A DNA stretch of 30,893 nucleotides from Pseudomonadota bacterium (lineage in GTDB: Bacteria; Pseudomonadota; Alphaproteobacteria; Paracaedibacterales; CAITNM01). The stretch is taken from assembly GCA_026400695.1 (NCBI GenBank), contig JAPLON010000104.1:1-30893 (forward strand), in the 5' to 3' direction. The translations under genes were made by a program, and so were the position numbers. Of this stretch, positions 7,491 through 15,578 are shown piece after piece. The notes beneath the pieces were generated by a model. That model saw nothing but the letters and a program-made list of their open reading frames with translations, did not search any database and had not been told where the DNA came from. Within the stretch, counting starts at the first letter, position 1. The number at the start of each line of letters is the position of its first letter.

Positions 7491-7815
7491 AAGGAGATCC
7501 TTTCTACAATTATCCCAATACGATATATAGTTTTATATATTAACAATAAGTTAACAGTTTATTATGATAAAATTACAAATTAGCTATGTAAAAAGTTTTA
7601 ACACTTGTAATGCAATGGCAGATAAATTATGGCTAATAACCCCAGGGAGAATATTATTTCGTATTAGATTTCCATTCATACCAAGCATAGTGGTATACAA
7701 AAATTGCAATGATAACTAAATCAAAAACTAAATTTCGAATTAAGTTACGTAAAAGCCTTGCAAATTGTAAAAGAAAATATTAATGGATCAATATTAAAGA
7801 TTTAATGACTATAGA
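7491..7815. other. AT-rich spacer, one short hydrophobic open frame
   Basis: No clear gene. On the minus strand an open frame of 41 codons ends at TAA 7654-7656 (open back to 7779). It has a hydrophobic core NLVFDLVIIAIFVYHYAWYEW that could span a membrane, but there is no ATG, GTG or TTG in it. An overlapping frame (containing LIRNNILPGVISHN) is also open for about 35 codons. These may be remnants of a lost gene. The upstream part contains the promoter region of the lipoprotein gene. Confidence 0.3.
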
Positions 7816-8115
7816 TCAGCACCCACGTTTTAAGCTGTCTAAAATAGCTAAGTAAGAGTCTTTACTTCCTTTTTTTAATGCAATTTCGTTGGCCAAAATT
7901 TGCAAAAACTGGGCAGGTTTTTGTTGGCGAATAGCTTTATTTAATAAAATTCTATGCCAAAAAACTGATTCACTTGTGGCTTCTTGGGGCATAAGCCCTT
8001 TCGTTAAGGAAAGCTCTGGGAAAGACGACTTAGCCTTAACTTTAGGTTTGTCTGCTTTTTCTACGGGTACAGTGGCCAAAATTCCAAATAAATTATTTTG
8101 TGTAAAATTTTTCAT
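7816..8115 (-). CDS. Hypothetical protein of 99 residues, downstream of mlaC-like gene
   Basis: The start lies 5 nt after the mlaC-like stop, so the two are probably co-transcribed. The product has a basic, disordered N-terminal third (VEKADKPKVKAKSSFPELS) and a helical C-terminal part (SVFWHRILLNKAIRQQKPAQ, FLQILANEIALKKG). It has no signal peptide or membrane segment. I do not recognise a family. The antisense frame at 7889-8128 is also open but has no start signal or composition to support it, so this strand is preferred. Confidence 0.5.
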   Translation of the reverse strand: MKNFTQNNLFGILATVPVEKADKPKVKAKSSFPELSLTKGLMPQEATSESVFWHRILLNKAIRQQKPAQFLQILANEIALKKGSKDSYLAILDSLKRGC

Positions 8116-8120
8116 CTTTA

Positions 8121-8696
8121 TTATTTAACCAATTTTGCTCTAGCATATTCCACCAATGGTTCATCACCAATGGCAGCAGCCATTTCTGATTTAAGAGTAA
8201 TAACTTGGTTAACGCCAGCAATAATTACATAAAAAATACTTTTTCCATCGGTAATCCATACTATCTCCGTCGATTTTCCATCTTTTATAAACTTAGTAGT
8301 AACCGCAAAGTCTTTGTCTTTTGCTTCAACCTTTGTAACATTGTCCAAGCGCGCATTAACCATAGCGTTTAATTTTCCTTCACTCGCATAAAAATCTAGT
8401 AAATACTGTTTAAGGTATCGTTGAACAAGCTTTTGGTCTTCACTATCTAAATGCTTGTATTTGTACTTAGCAGTTGTAAATACAGCACCTGCAATACGAT
8501 TAAGGTCAAAACTGTCGGTAATACTTTCGCTAAGCGCTTTACGTTTGTCTACATCTTTCATAGAATCATGATTGATAATATTAAGCGCCTTTGTAACAAC
8601 ATCTGTAACGAAAACACGAGCATCATCTGCACCGTCTGCTTTAACAGGTACCCAAAATGAGCACACAATAAAAAGGCTTATAAAGATTTTTTGCAT
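8121..8696 (-). CDS. mlaC: MlaC-family periplasmic phospholipid-binding protein
   Basis: The preferred start is the ATG at 8696, which gives a normal signal peptide (MQKIFISLFIVCSFWVPVKA, then DG); the frame also opens at 8708. The mature protein of about 170 residues matches the MlaC/Ttg2 family: an N-terminal helical region, the hallmark FDLNRIAGAVF followed by DSEDQKLVQRYLKQYLLDFY, and a C-terminal sheet (AVTTKFIKDGKSTEIVWIT, IIAGVNQVI, KSEMAAAI). MlaC ferries phospholipids between the outer-membrane MlaA complex and the inner-membrane MlaFEDB transporter. No other mla gene is in this window, so the complex would be encoded elsewhere. It is divergent from lnt with about 45 nt between starts, and the 99-residue protein follows it. 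Confidence 0.8.
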   Translation of the reverse strand: MQKIFISLFIVCSFWVPVKADGADDARVFVTDVVTKALNIINHDSMKDVDKRKALSESITDSFDLNRIAGAVFTTAKYKYKHLDSEDQKLVQRYLKQYLLDFYASEGKLNAMVNARLDNVTKVEAKDKDFAVTTKFIKDGKSTEIVWITDGKSIFYVIIAGVNQVITLKSEMAAAIGDEPLVEYARAKLVK

Positions 8697-8742
8697 ATTA
8701 AATTCCATTTAAAATAATTTAACTTTACGGTAACACAAAATA

Positions 8743-10191
8743 ATGAATAAAGCATTAAAATTATTAATAAAATTTATATCAAAAATTAATTTTTCAAGTA
8801 TTTATTTTTTAATACTTGCAGCTTTAATTGGAGGGTTAGCTTTTGCACCATTTAACCAACCGATAGCATTATTTTTTTCAATATATACTCTTTTATCCAA
8901 CTTACAAATGCAACCTACTTTTAAAAATTTTTTTAAAAACTCTGCTATTTTTTGTTTCTTCTTTTTTCTTTCCCACCTTTATTGGGTATGTTGGGCTGTA
9001 AATGTTTATGGCTTACCTATGGCAATGCCACTGGTTCTAATTGGCATGCCGTTGATTATAGGAATATTTCCTACCATATGCATGGTACCAAGTTACTATT
9101 TCAAAGAAAATAAAGTTAAGTTTGCATGGATCTTAGGAGCTGGATGGTGGATCAGCGAAATAGCAAGAAGCTTTTTATTTACAGGATTTCCGTGGAATTT
9201 AAACGGATATATATGGAATTTATCAATTTTACAAAGCACACGTTTTTTTGGAATTTTTGGATTATCGCTATTAACTATGTCAGCTTGTGTAGTTTTATTT
9301 ACCAAACAAAAACGCTTATCCATACTTGCATTATGCAGCTTTTTAGGACTTTGGATTGATGGCAATATACGCCTTCGGTCATCTCAAATAAATACCGAAA
9401 CTAATGTAAGGTTGGTTCAACCAGCAATTGACCAACGTCAAAAATGGCAATCTAGTTTTTTTGAAAAAAACATAGAACGCCTTGAAATGCTCACCACCAA
9501 AAAAGGTGAAAAAACTATTCATCTTACTATTTGGCCTGAAGCAGCTGTGACAGTACCTTTGGATCGTTATATTAATTTAACTGAACATCTAAGTGGCATG
9601 ATTAGCCAAGGATACCTCATAACTGGAGCACCAAGGATTACCCATAATCCAGACCAAGTATTTAGCAGTCTGCAGGCAATTGCCCCTAATGGGTTAATTT
9701 TAGCAACTTTCGATAAATTTCATTTAGTGCCGTTCGGTGAGTACGTTCCTTTACGTAACCTAAACCCGTTTCCAAAGCTTACCCAAGGAACAATGGACTA
9801 CTCACCAGGAACTGGACCGAAAACAATTACATTACAAGGTATTCCACCTTTCAGTCCCCTAATTTGCTATGAAGCAATATTTAGCGGCGCTGTTATAGAT
9901 CCTTTAAACCGTCCGCAATGGCTATTAAATGTTACTAATGATGCTTGGTATGGCCATACAAGCGGACCATATCAACACCTTAAAATTGTGCAAGTTAGAG
10001 CTATTGAAGAAGGTTTACCTTTAATTCGTGTTGCAAATAATGGAATCAGTGCTGTAATTGATGCTTATGGTAGAATAATTCACCAACTTGAACTCGATAA
10101 AATTGGAGTTATTGATGCTAGCTTACCGGTATCACTACCAGAAACTTTGTATCGAAAATTGATTAATTTTATTAATTTCGCAGTTGCATAA
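8743..10191 (+). CDS. lnt: Apolipoprotein N-acyltransferase
   Basis: Lnt adds the third acyl chain to the N-terminal cysteine of lipoproteins in the inner membrane. The protein has 482 residues, with about seven hydrophobic segments in the first 210 (GGLAFAPFNQP at the start, then GAGWWISEIARSFLFTGFPW) followed by a periplasmic nitrilase-like domain. The catalytic triad is present: E266 in IWPEAAV, K325 in FDKFHLVPFGEYVP and C375 in ICYEAIF; spacing matches E. coli Lnt (267, 335, 387). The C-terminal part has NVTNDAWYG, QHLKIVQVRAIEEGLPLIRVANNG and a final region with GRI. The start ATG lacks a strong Shine-Dalgarno. An Lnt is consistent with the lipoprotein predicted at 6642-7490. Confidence 0.95.
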   Translation: MNKALKLLIKFISKINFSSIYFLILAALIGGLAFAPFNQPIALFFSIYTLLSNLQMQPTFKNFFKNSAIFCFFFFLSHLYWVCWAVNVYGLPMAMPLVLIGMPLIIGIFPTICMVPSYYFKENKVKFAWILGAGWWISEIARSFLFTGFPWNLNGYIWNLSILQSTRFFGIFGLSLLTMSACVVLFTKQKRLSILALCSFLGLWIDGNIRLRSSQINTETNVRLVQPAIDQRQKWQSSFFEKNIERLEMLTTKKGEKTIHLTIWPEAAVTVPLDRYINLTEHLSGMISQGYLITGAPRITHNPDQVFSSLQAIAPNGLILATFDKFHLVPFGEYVPLRNLNPFPKLTQGTMDYSPGTGPKTITLQGIPPFSPLICYEAIFSGAVIDPLNRPQWLLNVTNDAWYGHTSGPYQHLKIVQVRAIEEGLPLIRVANNGISAVIDAYGRIIHQLELDKIGVIDASLPVSLPETLYRKLINFINFAVA

Positions 10192-10252
10192 AAGAAAAAT
10201 TATCTTTAAACATTTAGAATGCAAATAATCTAGCAATGCAATCTGGTTTTTC

Positions 10253-10259
10253 AGGGGAG
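10253..10259 (+). promoter_or_regulatory. Shine-Dalgarno tract AGGGGAG, 7 nt before an in-frame ATA
   Basis: AGGGGAG is the strongest ribosome-binding sequence in the lnt-mvaA gap. Seven nucleotides separate it from ATA at 10267-10269, in frame with HMG-CoA reductase. A GTG overlapping it (10259) leads only to a stop after three codons. This placement is the main reason for putting the reductase start at 10267. Confidence 0.5.
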
Positions 10260-10266
10260 TGCTTTT

Positions 10267-11514
10267 ATAAATCTGCGCCATAAAAAAGGAAAAGATAGAT
10301 TAGAGCTTTTAAAAAATCATTTAGATGATGTTGATTTACAGCTACTTAGAGAATCTACAAATGATGAGCTAGAACTAGCTGATACCTTGATTGAAAATTC
10401 CGTTGGTTATTTTCAACTACCTTTTGCTGTAGCTCCAGGAATAACTATAAATGGCAAACTTCACCCATTAATTCCCTTAGTAATTGAAGAAACATCTGTT
10501 GTAGCAGGACTTTGTAAAAGTATTTTGTTTACTAATTCACATGGCACTATCTCAGCATCACAATCTGGAGATGGATTTATTGGTCAAATTCACTTCCCTA
10601 ATATTAAAAACGTTGAAAATTTTGAACTCAGCATATTAGCCTGCAAGGATTACTTACTTACCAAAGCAAATCAAGGGCCATGTGAAAATATGGTACAAAG
10701 AGGCGGAGGGGTTAAGGATATAACCGTTAGATTAATTACCAGAAATGACGGTAAGACAATGGGAGTAATACACGTTCTGGTTGATACCAAAGATGCCATG
10801 GGGGCCAACACTATTAACCAAACCTGTGAATACCTTAAGCCTATGGTTGAAGCAGCAAGTGGTGAGCAAGCTCTATTATGCATTTTGTCAAACTACAACA
10901 CAGAAAAAATTACCAAGGTCGAAATTACTATAGAAGGAATTGATGAAACCTTAGCTAAGCGCATTGAAGAAGCTTCCGTTATAGCACAATTTGACCATTA
11001 TCGGGCAGTCACACACAACAAAGGAATTATGAATGGTATGGATGCCATTTGCCTGGCCACCGGCAACGATTGGCGAGCCTTAGAAGCTGGTATGCATGGT
11101 TTTGCTGCTCGTAATGGGCAATATCGAGGTCTTTCTAACTGGGTATCTGAAGGGAAACAGCTCAAGGGAATACTAGAAGGACCAATCAATGTTGGTATTG
11201 TAGGAGGTGTAACAAATATCCACCCTCTGGCAGCTTTGGCTCTACGCTGCCTAAAAGTAGAAAGCTCAACAGAGCTGGCATATGTAATTGGGGCTATAGG
11301 AATAATTCAAAATTTTGCAGCATTGCGTGCGCTAGTAACTGATGGTATTGCTAAAGGCCATATGCGATTACATTTAAAAAATCTACTTAAGCAAACAGAT
11401 GCAACAGAACCAGAACAAGAAAAGGCTTTAAAACTACTTGAGAAAATATTTGATACCAAGCATTATGTAAGCGCCAATGATGCCCATAATGTTTTAAAAG
11501 AATTAAGATCGTGA
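10267..11514 (+). CDS. mvaA: HMG-CoA reductase, class II
   Basis: It reduces HMG-CoA to mevalonate, the committed step of the mevalonate pathway. Landmarks of the bacterial class II enzyme are all there: IEETSVVAG (catalytic Glu), DAMGANTINQTCE (cofactor region), ATGNDWRALEAG (Asp), VTHNKGIMNG (Lys) and KGHMRLHLKN (His). The first conventional codon, TTG at 10387, would begin at LIENSVGYFQLP and remove the N-terminal helices; the frame upstream, NLRHKKGKDRLELLKNHL then DDVDLQLL and ELELADTLIEN, fits the family well and is open back to a TAG at 10231. No ATG, GTG or TTG lies there, so I propose ATA at 10267 as start, about 415 residues, near the usual 425. A 5' frameshift from ATG 10236 (MQSGFSG) is an alternative. 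It heads the operon, overlapping mvaK1 as GTGA. Confidence 0.93.
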   Translation: MNLRHKKGKDRLELLKNHLDDVDLQLLRESTNDELELADTLIENSVGYFQLPFAVAPGITINGKLHPLIPLVIEETSVVAGLCKSILFTNSHGTISASQSGDGFIGQIHFPNIKNVENFELSILACKDYLLTKANQGPCENMVQRGGGVKDITVRLITRNDGKTMGVIHVLVDTKDAMGANTINQTCEYLKPMVEAASGEQALLCILSNYNTEKITKVEITIEGIDETLAKRIEEASVIAQFDHYRAVTHNKGIMNGMDAICLATGNDWRALEAGMHGFAARNGQYRGLSNWVSEGKQLKGILEGPINVGIVGGVTNIHPLAALALRCLKVESSTELAYVIGAIGIIQNFAALRALVTDGIAKGHMRLHLKNLLKQTDATEPEQEKALKLLEKIFDTKHYVSANDAHNVLKELRS

Positions 11515-12356
11515 TTAGTCATCCAGCTAAGTGCATTTTATCGGGAGAGCACACCGTGTTAAATGGGGGAATTGCCCTTGTTAGCCCGCTTAAAGCCTAC
11601 AGTACAACCATAGAATACCAAGGATCATCAAGCCTTGAGATGTTTTTCAATAGCAGACCTTTTACAAAATGTATTTTAAGTTTGCTACAAAACCTAGCTC
11701 TATTACCCAGAACATTTTCTGGAATTCTCAATGTGAATTCAAACATTCCCCAGGCTTCTGGACTGGGAAGCTCTGCTGCTTTGTGCGTAGCAATAGCTAA
11801 CTTGCTTGTACAACATGGCTACATTTTAGCAGAAAAAATTTTTGAAGTAGCCAGAATGTGTGAAAACCTCTTTCATGGTAAAAGTAGTGGCGTTGATATT
11901 GCGGGAGTTATGTCAAACAGTGTTTTGCTTTACTCTATGGAAAACGGTCCCAGCAGCTTTATACCAGCATGGCAACCACATCTTTATGTTTCTTATTCTG
12001 GTATACCTTCTAATACCCAACAGGCTGTGACAAAAGTACTAAAATATCGCGATAACTTTCCAAATGCTGGAACAGATCAAAGTATGGAAAATGCTACCCA
12101 ACAAATTTATAGTGCCCTTGTTAGTATTGATATTAAAGGTCGCTTGCAGCAATTACGAGATGGCTTAAATCAATCTAGTGAATGTTTTGAAGAATGGGGA
12201 TTAATTGGAGATTTTTTGCGAACACATCAAAGTAAATTAATTGAAGCAGGAGCAATAGCCGTAAAACCAACTGGATCTGGTGAGGGAGGACATGTTTTAA
12301 GTCTTTGGCAAGATACTCCGCCAGCACATCTTAATTTAATACCCGTTAATCTATGA
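11511..12356 (+). CDS. mvaK1: Mevalonate kinase (GHMP family)
   Basis: This 281-residue GHMP kinase should phosphorylate mevalonate with ATP. The three family motifs are visible: N-terminal PAKCILSGEHTVLNGG, the ATP loop NIPQASGLGSSAALCVAI, and the C-terminal VKPTGSGEGGHVL. The segment ENLFHGKSSGVDIAGVM matches the HGxPSGxD signature with its catalytic Asp that is typical of mevalonate kinases, which is why I name this one MvaK1 and the next gene the phosphomevalonate kinase. The start is a GTG at 11511 that overlaps the reductase stop (GTGA), so translation is probably coupled. The order of the two kinases could be the reverse; substrate is not proven by motif alone. Confidence 0.8.
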   Translation: MISHPAKCILSGEHTVLNGGIALVSPLKAYSTTIEYQGSSSLEMFFNSRPFTKCILSLLQNLALLPRTFSGILNVNSNIPQASGLGSSAALCVAIANLLVQHGYILAEKIFEVARMCENLFHGKSSGVDIAGVMSNSVLLYSMENGPSSFIPAWQPHLYVSYSGIPSNTQQAVTKVLKYRDNFPNAGTDQSMENATQQIYSALVSIDIKGRLQQLRDGLNQSSECFEEWGLIGDFLRTHQSKLIEAGAIAVKPTGSGEGGHVLSLWQDTPPAHLNLIPVNL

Positions 12357-13234
12357 TAAAAATTAGTGCGCCTGGAAGTATGCTTATGTTTGGTGAACAT
12401 AGTGTATTGCGGGGAGGTCAGTCTATTGTTTTAGCAATTAATAAGCGAATACATGTAAGCTTAGAACCAAGAGCAGATAAATTAATTAGTATCAACTCTT
12501 GTTTGGGAACCTTCGAAATTTCTCTTGAAAATATAGATGTACAACCTCCATTTCAGTACGTTTTACAAGCTTTAAAAAATTATCCTCCATCTTTTGGCCT
12601 AAATATTTCAATAGTTTCTGAAATGTCGCCAACTATGGGATTAGGCACTTCAGCTGCGGTTGTTGTTGCACTAATTGCTGGCTTAATTACCCTAGCCAAC
12701 GATGATATAAATCAATTATTTTCAAAAGTACTTCAAGTTATCAGGCAAATACAAGGAATTGGATCTGGCGCTGACGTTATGGCAAGTATTAAAGGAGGAG
12801 CTGGTTTATTTCAAAATCGTCAATACCAACCATTAACATTGCTCATTGAACTTTTCGCTACCTACTTTGGTAAAAAAATACCTACAGCAGAAGTAGTTCA
12901 GTATGTAGCAAAACGATTTATTGATTATGCTGAACTGCTAAAAAATTTAGATATGGCTAATAATGCAATTACTAAAGAGGCAGCTAAATCTTTAGATAAT
13001 GCCCAACGACTAGGTGATCTTTTTAATATAAGTTCAGGACTTATGGGAGCATTTGGTGTACATACGAAAGAAATTGAAGATTTTTTATGGGAGCTACGCG
13101 AACAATCATTTGGCGTTAAGCTATCTGGTTCAGGACTGGGAGATTGTGCAATTGGCGTAGTTAAAAACGGTTTTTATCCAGAAGGTAGTTTTCCAATTAC
13201 AATAGCACCACAAGGTTTAAAGATTGAAAAATGA
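12353..13234 (+). CDS. mvaK2: Second GHMP kinase, probable phosphomevalonate kinase
   Basis: The 293 residues again carry the GHMP motifs: APGSMLMFGEHSVLRGG, the ATP loop MSPTMGLGTSAAVVVAL (with Thr where GLGSSA is usual), and LSGSGLGDCAIGVV. The middle motif QGIGSGADVMASIKGGAGL has the GSGxDV-A-S-x-GG form of phosphomevalonate kinases, in contrast to the HG-x-x-SG-x-D of the upstream gene. It would convert mevalonate 5-phosphate to the diphosphate. Its N-terminal half, however, also looks like that of mevalonate kinase, so the substrate is inferred partly from the operon, where a second kinase is the only missing step. It overlaps mvaK1 and mvaD as ATGA on both sides. Confidence 0.72.
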   Translation: MIKISAPGSMLMFGEHSVLRGGQSIVLAINKRIHVSLEPRADKLISINSCLGTFEISLENIDVQPPFQYVLQALKNYPPSFGLNISIVSEMSPTMGLGTSAAVVVALIAGLITLANDDINQLFSKVLQVIRQIQGIGSGADVMASIKGGAGLFQNRQYQPLTLLIELFATYFGKKIPTAEVVQYVAKRFIDYAELLKNLDMANNAITKEAAKSLDNAQRLGDLFNISSGLMGAFGVHTKEIEDFLWELREQSFGVKLSGSGLGDCAIGVVKNGFYPEGSFPITIAPQGLKIEK

Positions 13235-14229
13235 TTGATAAAAAAAGTTATGTAGGTCAACTAATTTCACTAAAAATTCCTACCATAGAATTCTCTGAGG
13301 CTTTTGCTCCCTCAAACATTGCCTTATGTAAATATTGGGGAAAAAGAAATTTAGATTTAAATATACCATCAACACCAAGCTTATCAATATCTCTGGGTAA
13401 TCGCGGTACCAAAGTTCAACTATCAATTGCCCCCCAAAATTCGTTGAGTATAAACGGTAAATGCATTGCCCAAGAATCTCCTGTTTTTAAGCGTACCTTT
13501 GATTTCATAGAATTATTGGTACCTAAAAATATAAAACTGTCAGTGCAAAGCGAAAACAACATTCCCACAGCTGCTGGATTAGCATCATCTGCCAGTTTTT
13601 TTGCAGCACTCACTATTTCCTTAGACAAATTATGTAGCTGGAAAGTATCTCTTCAAACTCTTTCATGTTTGGCACGCCTTGGAAGTGGTAGTGCCTGCCG
13701 TTCATTACACCATGGATTTGTAAAGTGGCTTAGTTGTGATGACCCTTTTCAGTCATATGGCATACCAATGGACGTACAATGGGAAGAACTACGAATTGGT
13801 TTATTAATTTTCGATGATAAAGAAAAACTTATGCCATCACGTCAAGCAATGTTGCACACCCAAAACACTTCATCTTTATACCAATCATGGTGCGAAAATT
13901 CCAATTCTGATTTTGAAATTTTTCATAATGCAATTGAAAAAAAGAATTTTCAAGCGCTTGGTGAAACAGCTGAGTACAATGCTCTTTCCCTACACGCCGT
14001 TATGCTTTCTGCCAGACCTGCCATTATCTACAGTCAGCCTGAAACACTGAAAGCAATCATAAAAATACATGTATTACGACAAAATGGTATTCAAGTTTAC
14101 TTCACACAAGATGCAGGACCTAATTTAAAGCTAATATTTCTAGAAAATGATCTTGAGTGTATTTTAGAAGATTTTCCCAGAATGGAAGTAATAAATCCTT
14201 TCTCTAGGGTAGACAATCTCAGCACTTGA
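13231..14229 (+). CDS. mvaD: Diphosphomevalonate decarboxylase
   Basis: It decarboxylates mevalonate 5-diphosphate to isopentenyl diphosphate using ATP. Recognition is firm: APSNIALCKYWGKRNLDLNI, PSTPSLSISL, NNIPTAAGLASSASFFAAL (ATP loop), RLGSGSACRSLHHGFVKW, MPSRQAMLHTQNTSS and VYFTQDAGPNLKL. The Asp of DAGPN is the catalytic base. Length 332 is typical. The ATG overlaps the mvaK2 stop, making a four-gene chain of 4-nt overlaps. The product IPP would need an isomerase for DMAPP, which is not in this window. Confidence 0.95.
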   Translation: MIDKKSYVGQLISLKIPTIEFSEAFAPSNIALCKYWGKRNLDLNIPSTPSLSISLGNRGTKVQLSIAPQNSLSINGKCIAQESPVFKRTFDFIELLVPKNIKLSVQSENNIPTAAGLASSASFFAALTISLDKLCSWKVSLQTLSCLARLGSGSACRSLHHGFVKWLSCDDPFQSYGIPMDVQWEELRIGLLIFDDKEKLMPSRQAMLHTQNTSSLYQSWCENSNSDFEIFHNAIEKKNFQALGETAEYNALSLHAVMLSARPAIIYSQPETLKAIIKIHVLRQNGIQVYFTQDAGPNLKLIFLENDLECILEDFPRMEVINPFSRVDNLST

Positions 14230-14274
14230 TTATATTATTCACCAGAGCAATTTTTTATTTTATAAAAAATCTAT

Positions 14275-15393
14275 ATGTCTGTTGGAATTGAATCAATTGG
14301 AATAAAATTGCCTTCATATGTGATTGAGGCAAAAAAAATTGCTAAACTTAGAGGAATGCCAGAGGAAAAAGCAACTATAGGTTTAGGTTGCCATATGGTT
14401 GGTTTGTGCTTTGATCAAGAAACAGTCGTTGATTTAGCTGTAAGCGCTGCCGAACGAGCTATTGCTCGTTGGGAAGGCAACATCAATGAAATTGGCATGA
14501 TTGTAGTAGGCACTGAATCATCGTTAGATGAAGCTCGTCCATTAAGTGCTTGGATAGCGGAACGATTACAACTAAGCGGACATATACGTTCATATGAAGT
14601 TAAGCATGCTTGTTATGCTGGTACGCTAGCGTTGCGCCAAGCCGTTGAATGGAAAAAAGCAACCAATTCGCCTAAAAGTGCTTTGGTAATTGCTGTTGAC
14701 GTTTGTTTATATGCACCTGGACATGCCGCTGAGGTAACTCAAGGTGCAGGTGCAGTTGCAATGATCGTAGGCGATGATTCTATTTGCTCTGTTGATCTGC
14801 AAACTTATCCATATAGTGAGCCATGTTTTGATTTTTGGCGTCCAACTGGTGATGTTTTTCCAACTGTAGATAGCAAAAAAAGTTTAAATGCCTACCTAAA
14901 GGCTACGGAAAATTGTTTTAAGGCATTGTTTGCGGATCAACCCAATTTATTTTTTGAAAGCTTCAGGTCTATCTGCTTTCACGTGCCATTTCCCAAAATG
15001 GTGCTTAAGGCATTTAAAAATCTTTCTTTATCTTTCAATCTTTCAGAATTTGAACAACATAAATTATTAAGAGACAAAATTTTGCCGTACATTACGTGGA
15101 ATAAGGAAGTTGGTAATGCATATTCTGCAAGTCTTTGGATAAGTGTTGCGCAAGCACTAGAAACAGCAAAAGTAGGCGAAAAAATTGCTTGTTTTTCCTA
15201 TGGTTCTGGCTTTGGCTCAGAACTTTTTGTACTTGAGCGTAATCATAGAAGCGGAGATTGGGCAAAAGATGTAAAAATAGATTTAGATATGCGCGAAGAA
15301 ATTTCTATTGAAGAGTATGATAAGTGGCGTAAAAAAGAGTTTTTTAAATTAGACAAACAAGAAGTCTTAACGGATGTAGCTGAGGTTGCATAA
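14275..15393 (+). CDS. mvaS: HMG-CoA synthase
   Basis: It condenses acetyl-CoA with acetoacetyl-CoA to HMG-CoA, so it acts before the reductase though it lies last in the operon. The 372-residue protein has the condensing-enzyme fold with catalytic E81 (VGTESSLDEARP), C113 (VKHACYAG) and H236 (ICFHVPFPKM), and the family landmarks SYEVKHACYAGTLALR, QGAGAVAMIVG and SYGSGFGSELF. The numbering is within a few residues of the S. aureus enzyme (79, 111, 233). It starts 45 nt after mvaD without a clear Shine-Dalgarno. The acetoacetyl-CoA supplier would be the thiolase at 27765. After the stop the operon seems to end; the following 185 nt show no gene. Confidence 0.95.
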   Translation: MSVGIESIGIKLPSYVIEAKKIAKLRGMPEEKATIGLGCHMVGLCFDQETVVDLAVSAAERAIARWEGNINEIGMIVVGTESSLDEARPLSAWIAERLQLSGHIRSYEVKHACYAGTLALRQAVEWKKATNSPKSALVIAVDVCLYAPGHAAEVTQGAGAVAMIVGDDSICSVDLQTYPYSEPCFDFWRPTGDVFPTVDSKKSLNAYLKATENCFKALFADQPNLFFESFRSICFHVPFPKMVLKAFKNLSLSFNLSEFEQHKLLRDKILPYITWNKEVGNAYSASLWISVAQALETAKVGEKIACFSYGSGFGSELFVLERNHRSGDWAKDVKIDLDMREEISIEEYDKWRKKEFFKLDKQEVLTDVAEVA

Positions 15394-15578
15394 AAAAGCC
15401 GTCAACATAAAAATTCATTCTCACTTGCAATTATAATACCAAGAAAATAACTGCGTGTACCATATAGCCAAGGAAGATTTGATAGCACTATCAACGATCC
15501 CCCTCCTCACATTAATTCTATGGTAGAATTTTTGACTTTATTTTGTTAGCTTGGAATGAAATAAGTTTTAACTGAATT

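Noticed and set aside
10387..10389. TTG as start of HMG-CoA reductase
   Set aside because: No ribosome-binding tract, and it would remove conserved N-terminal helices.
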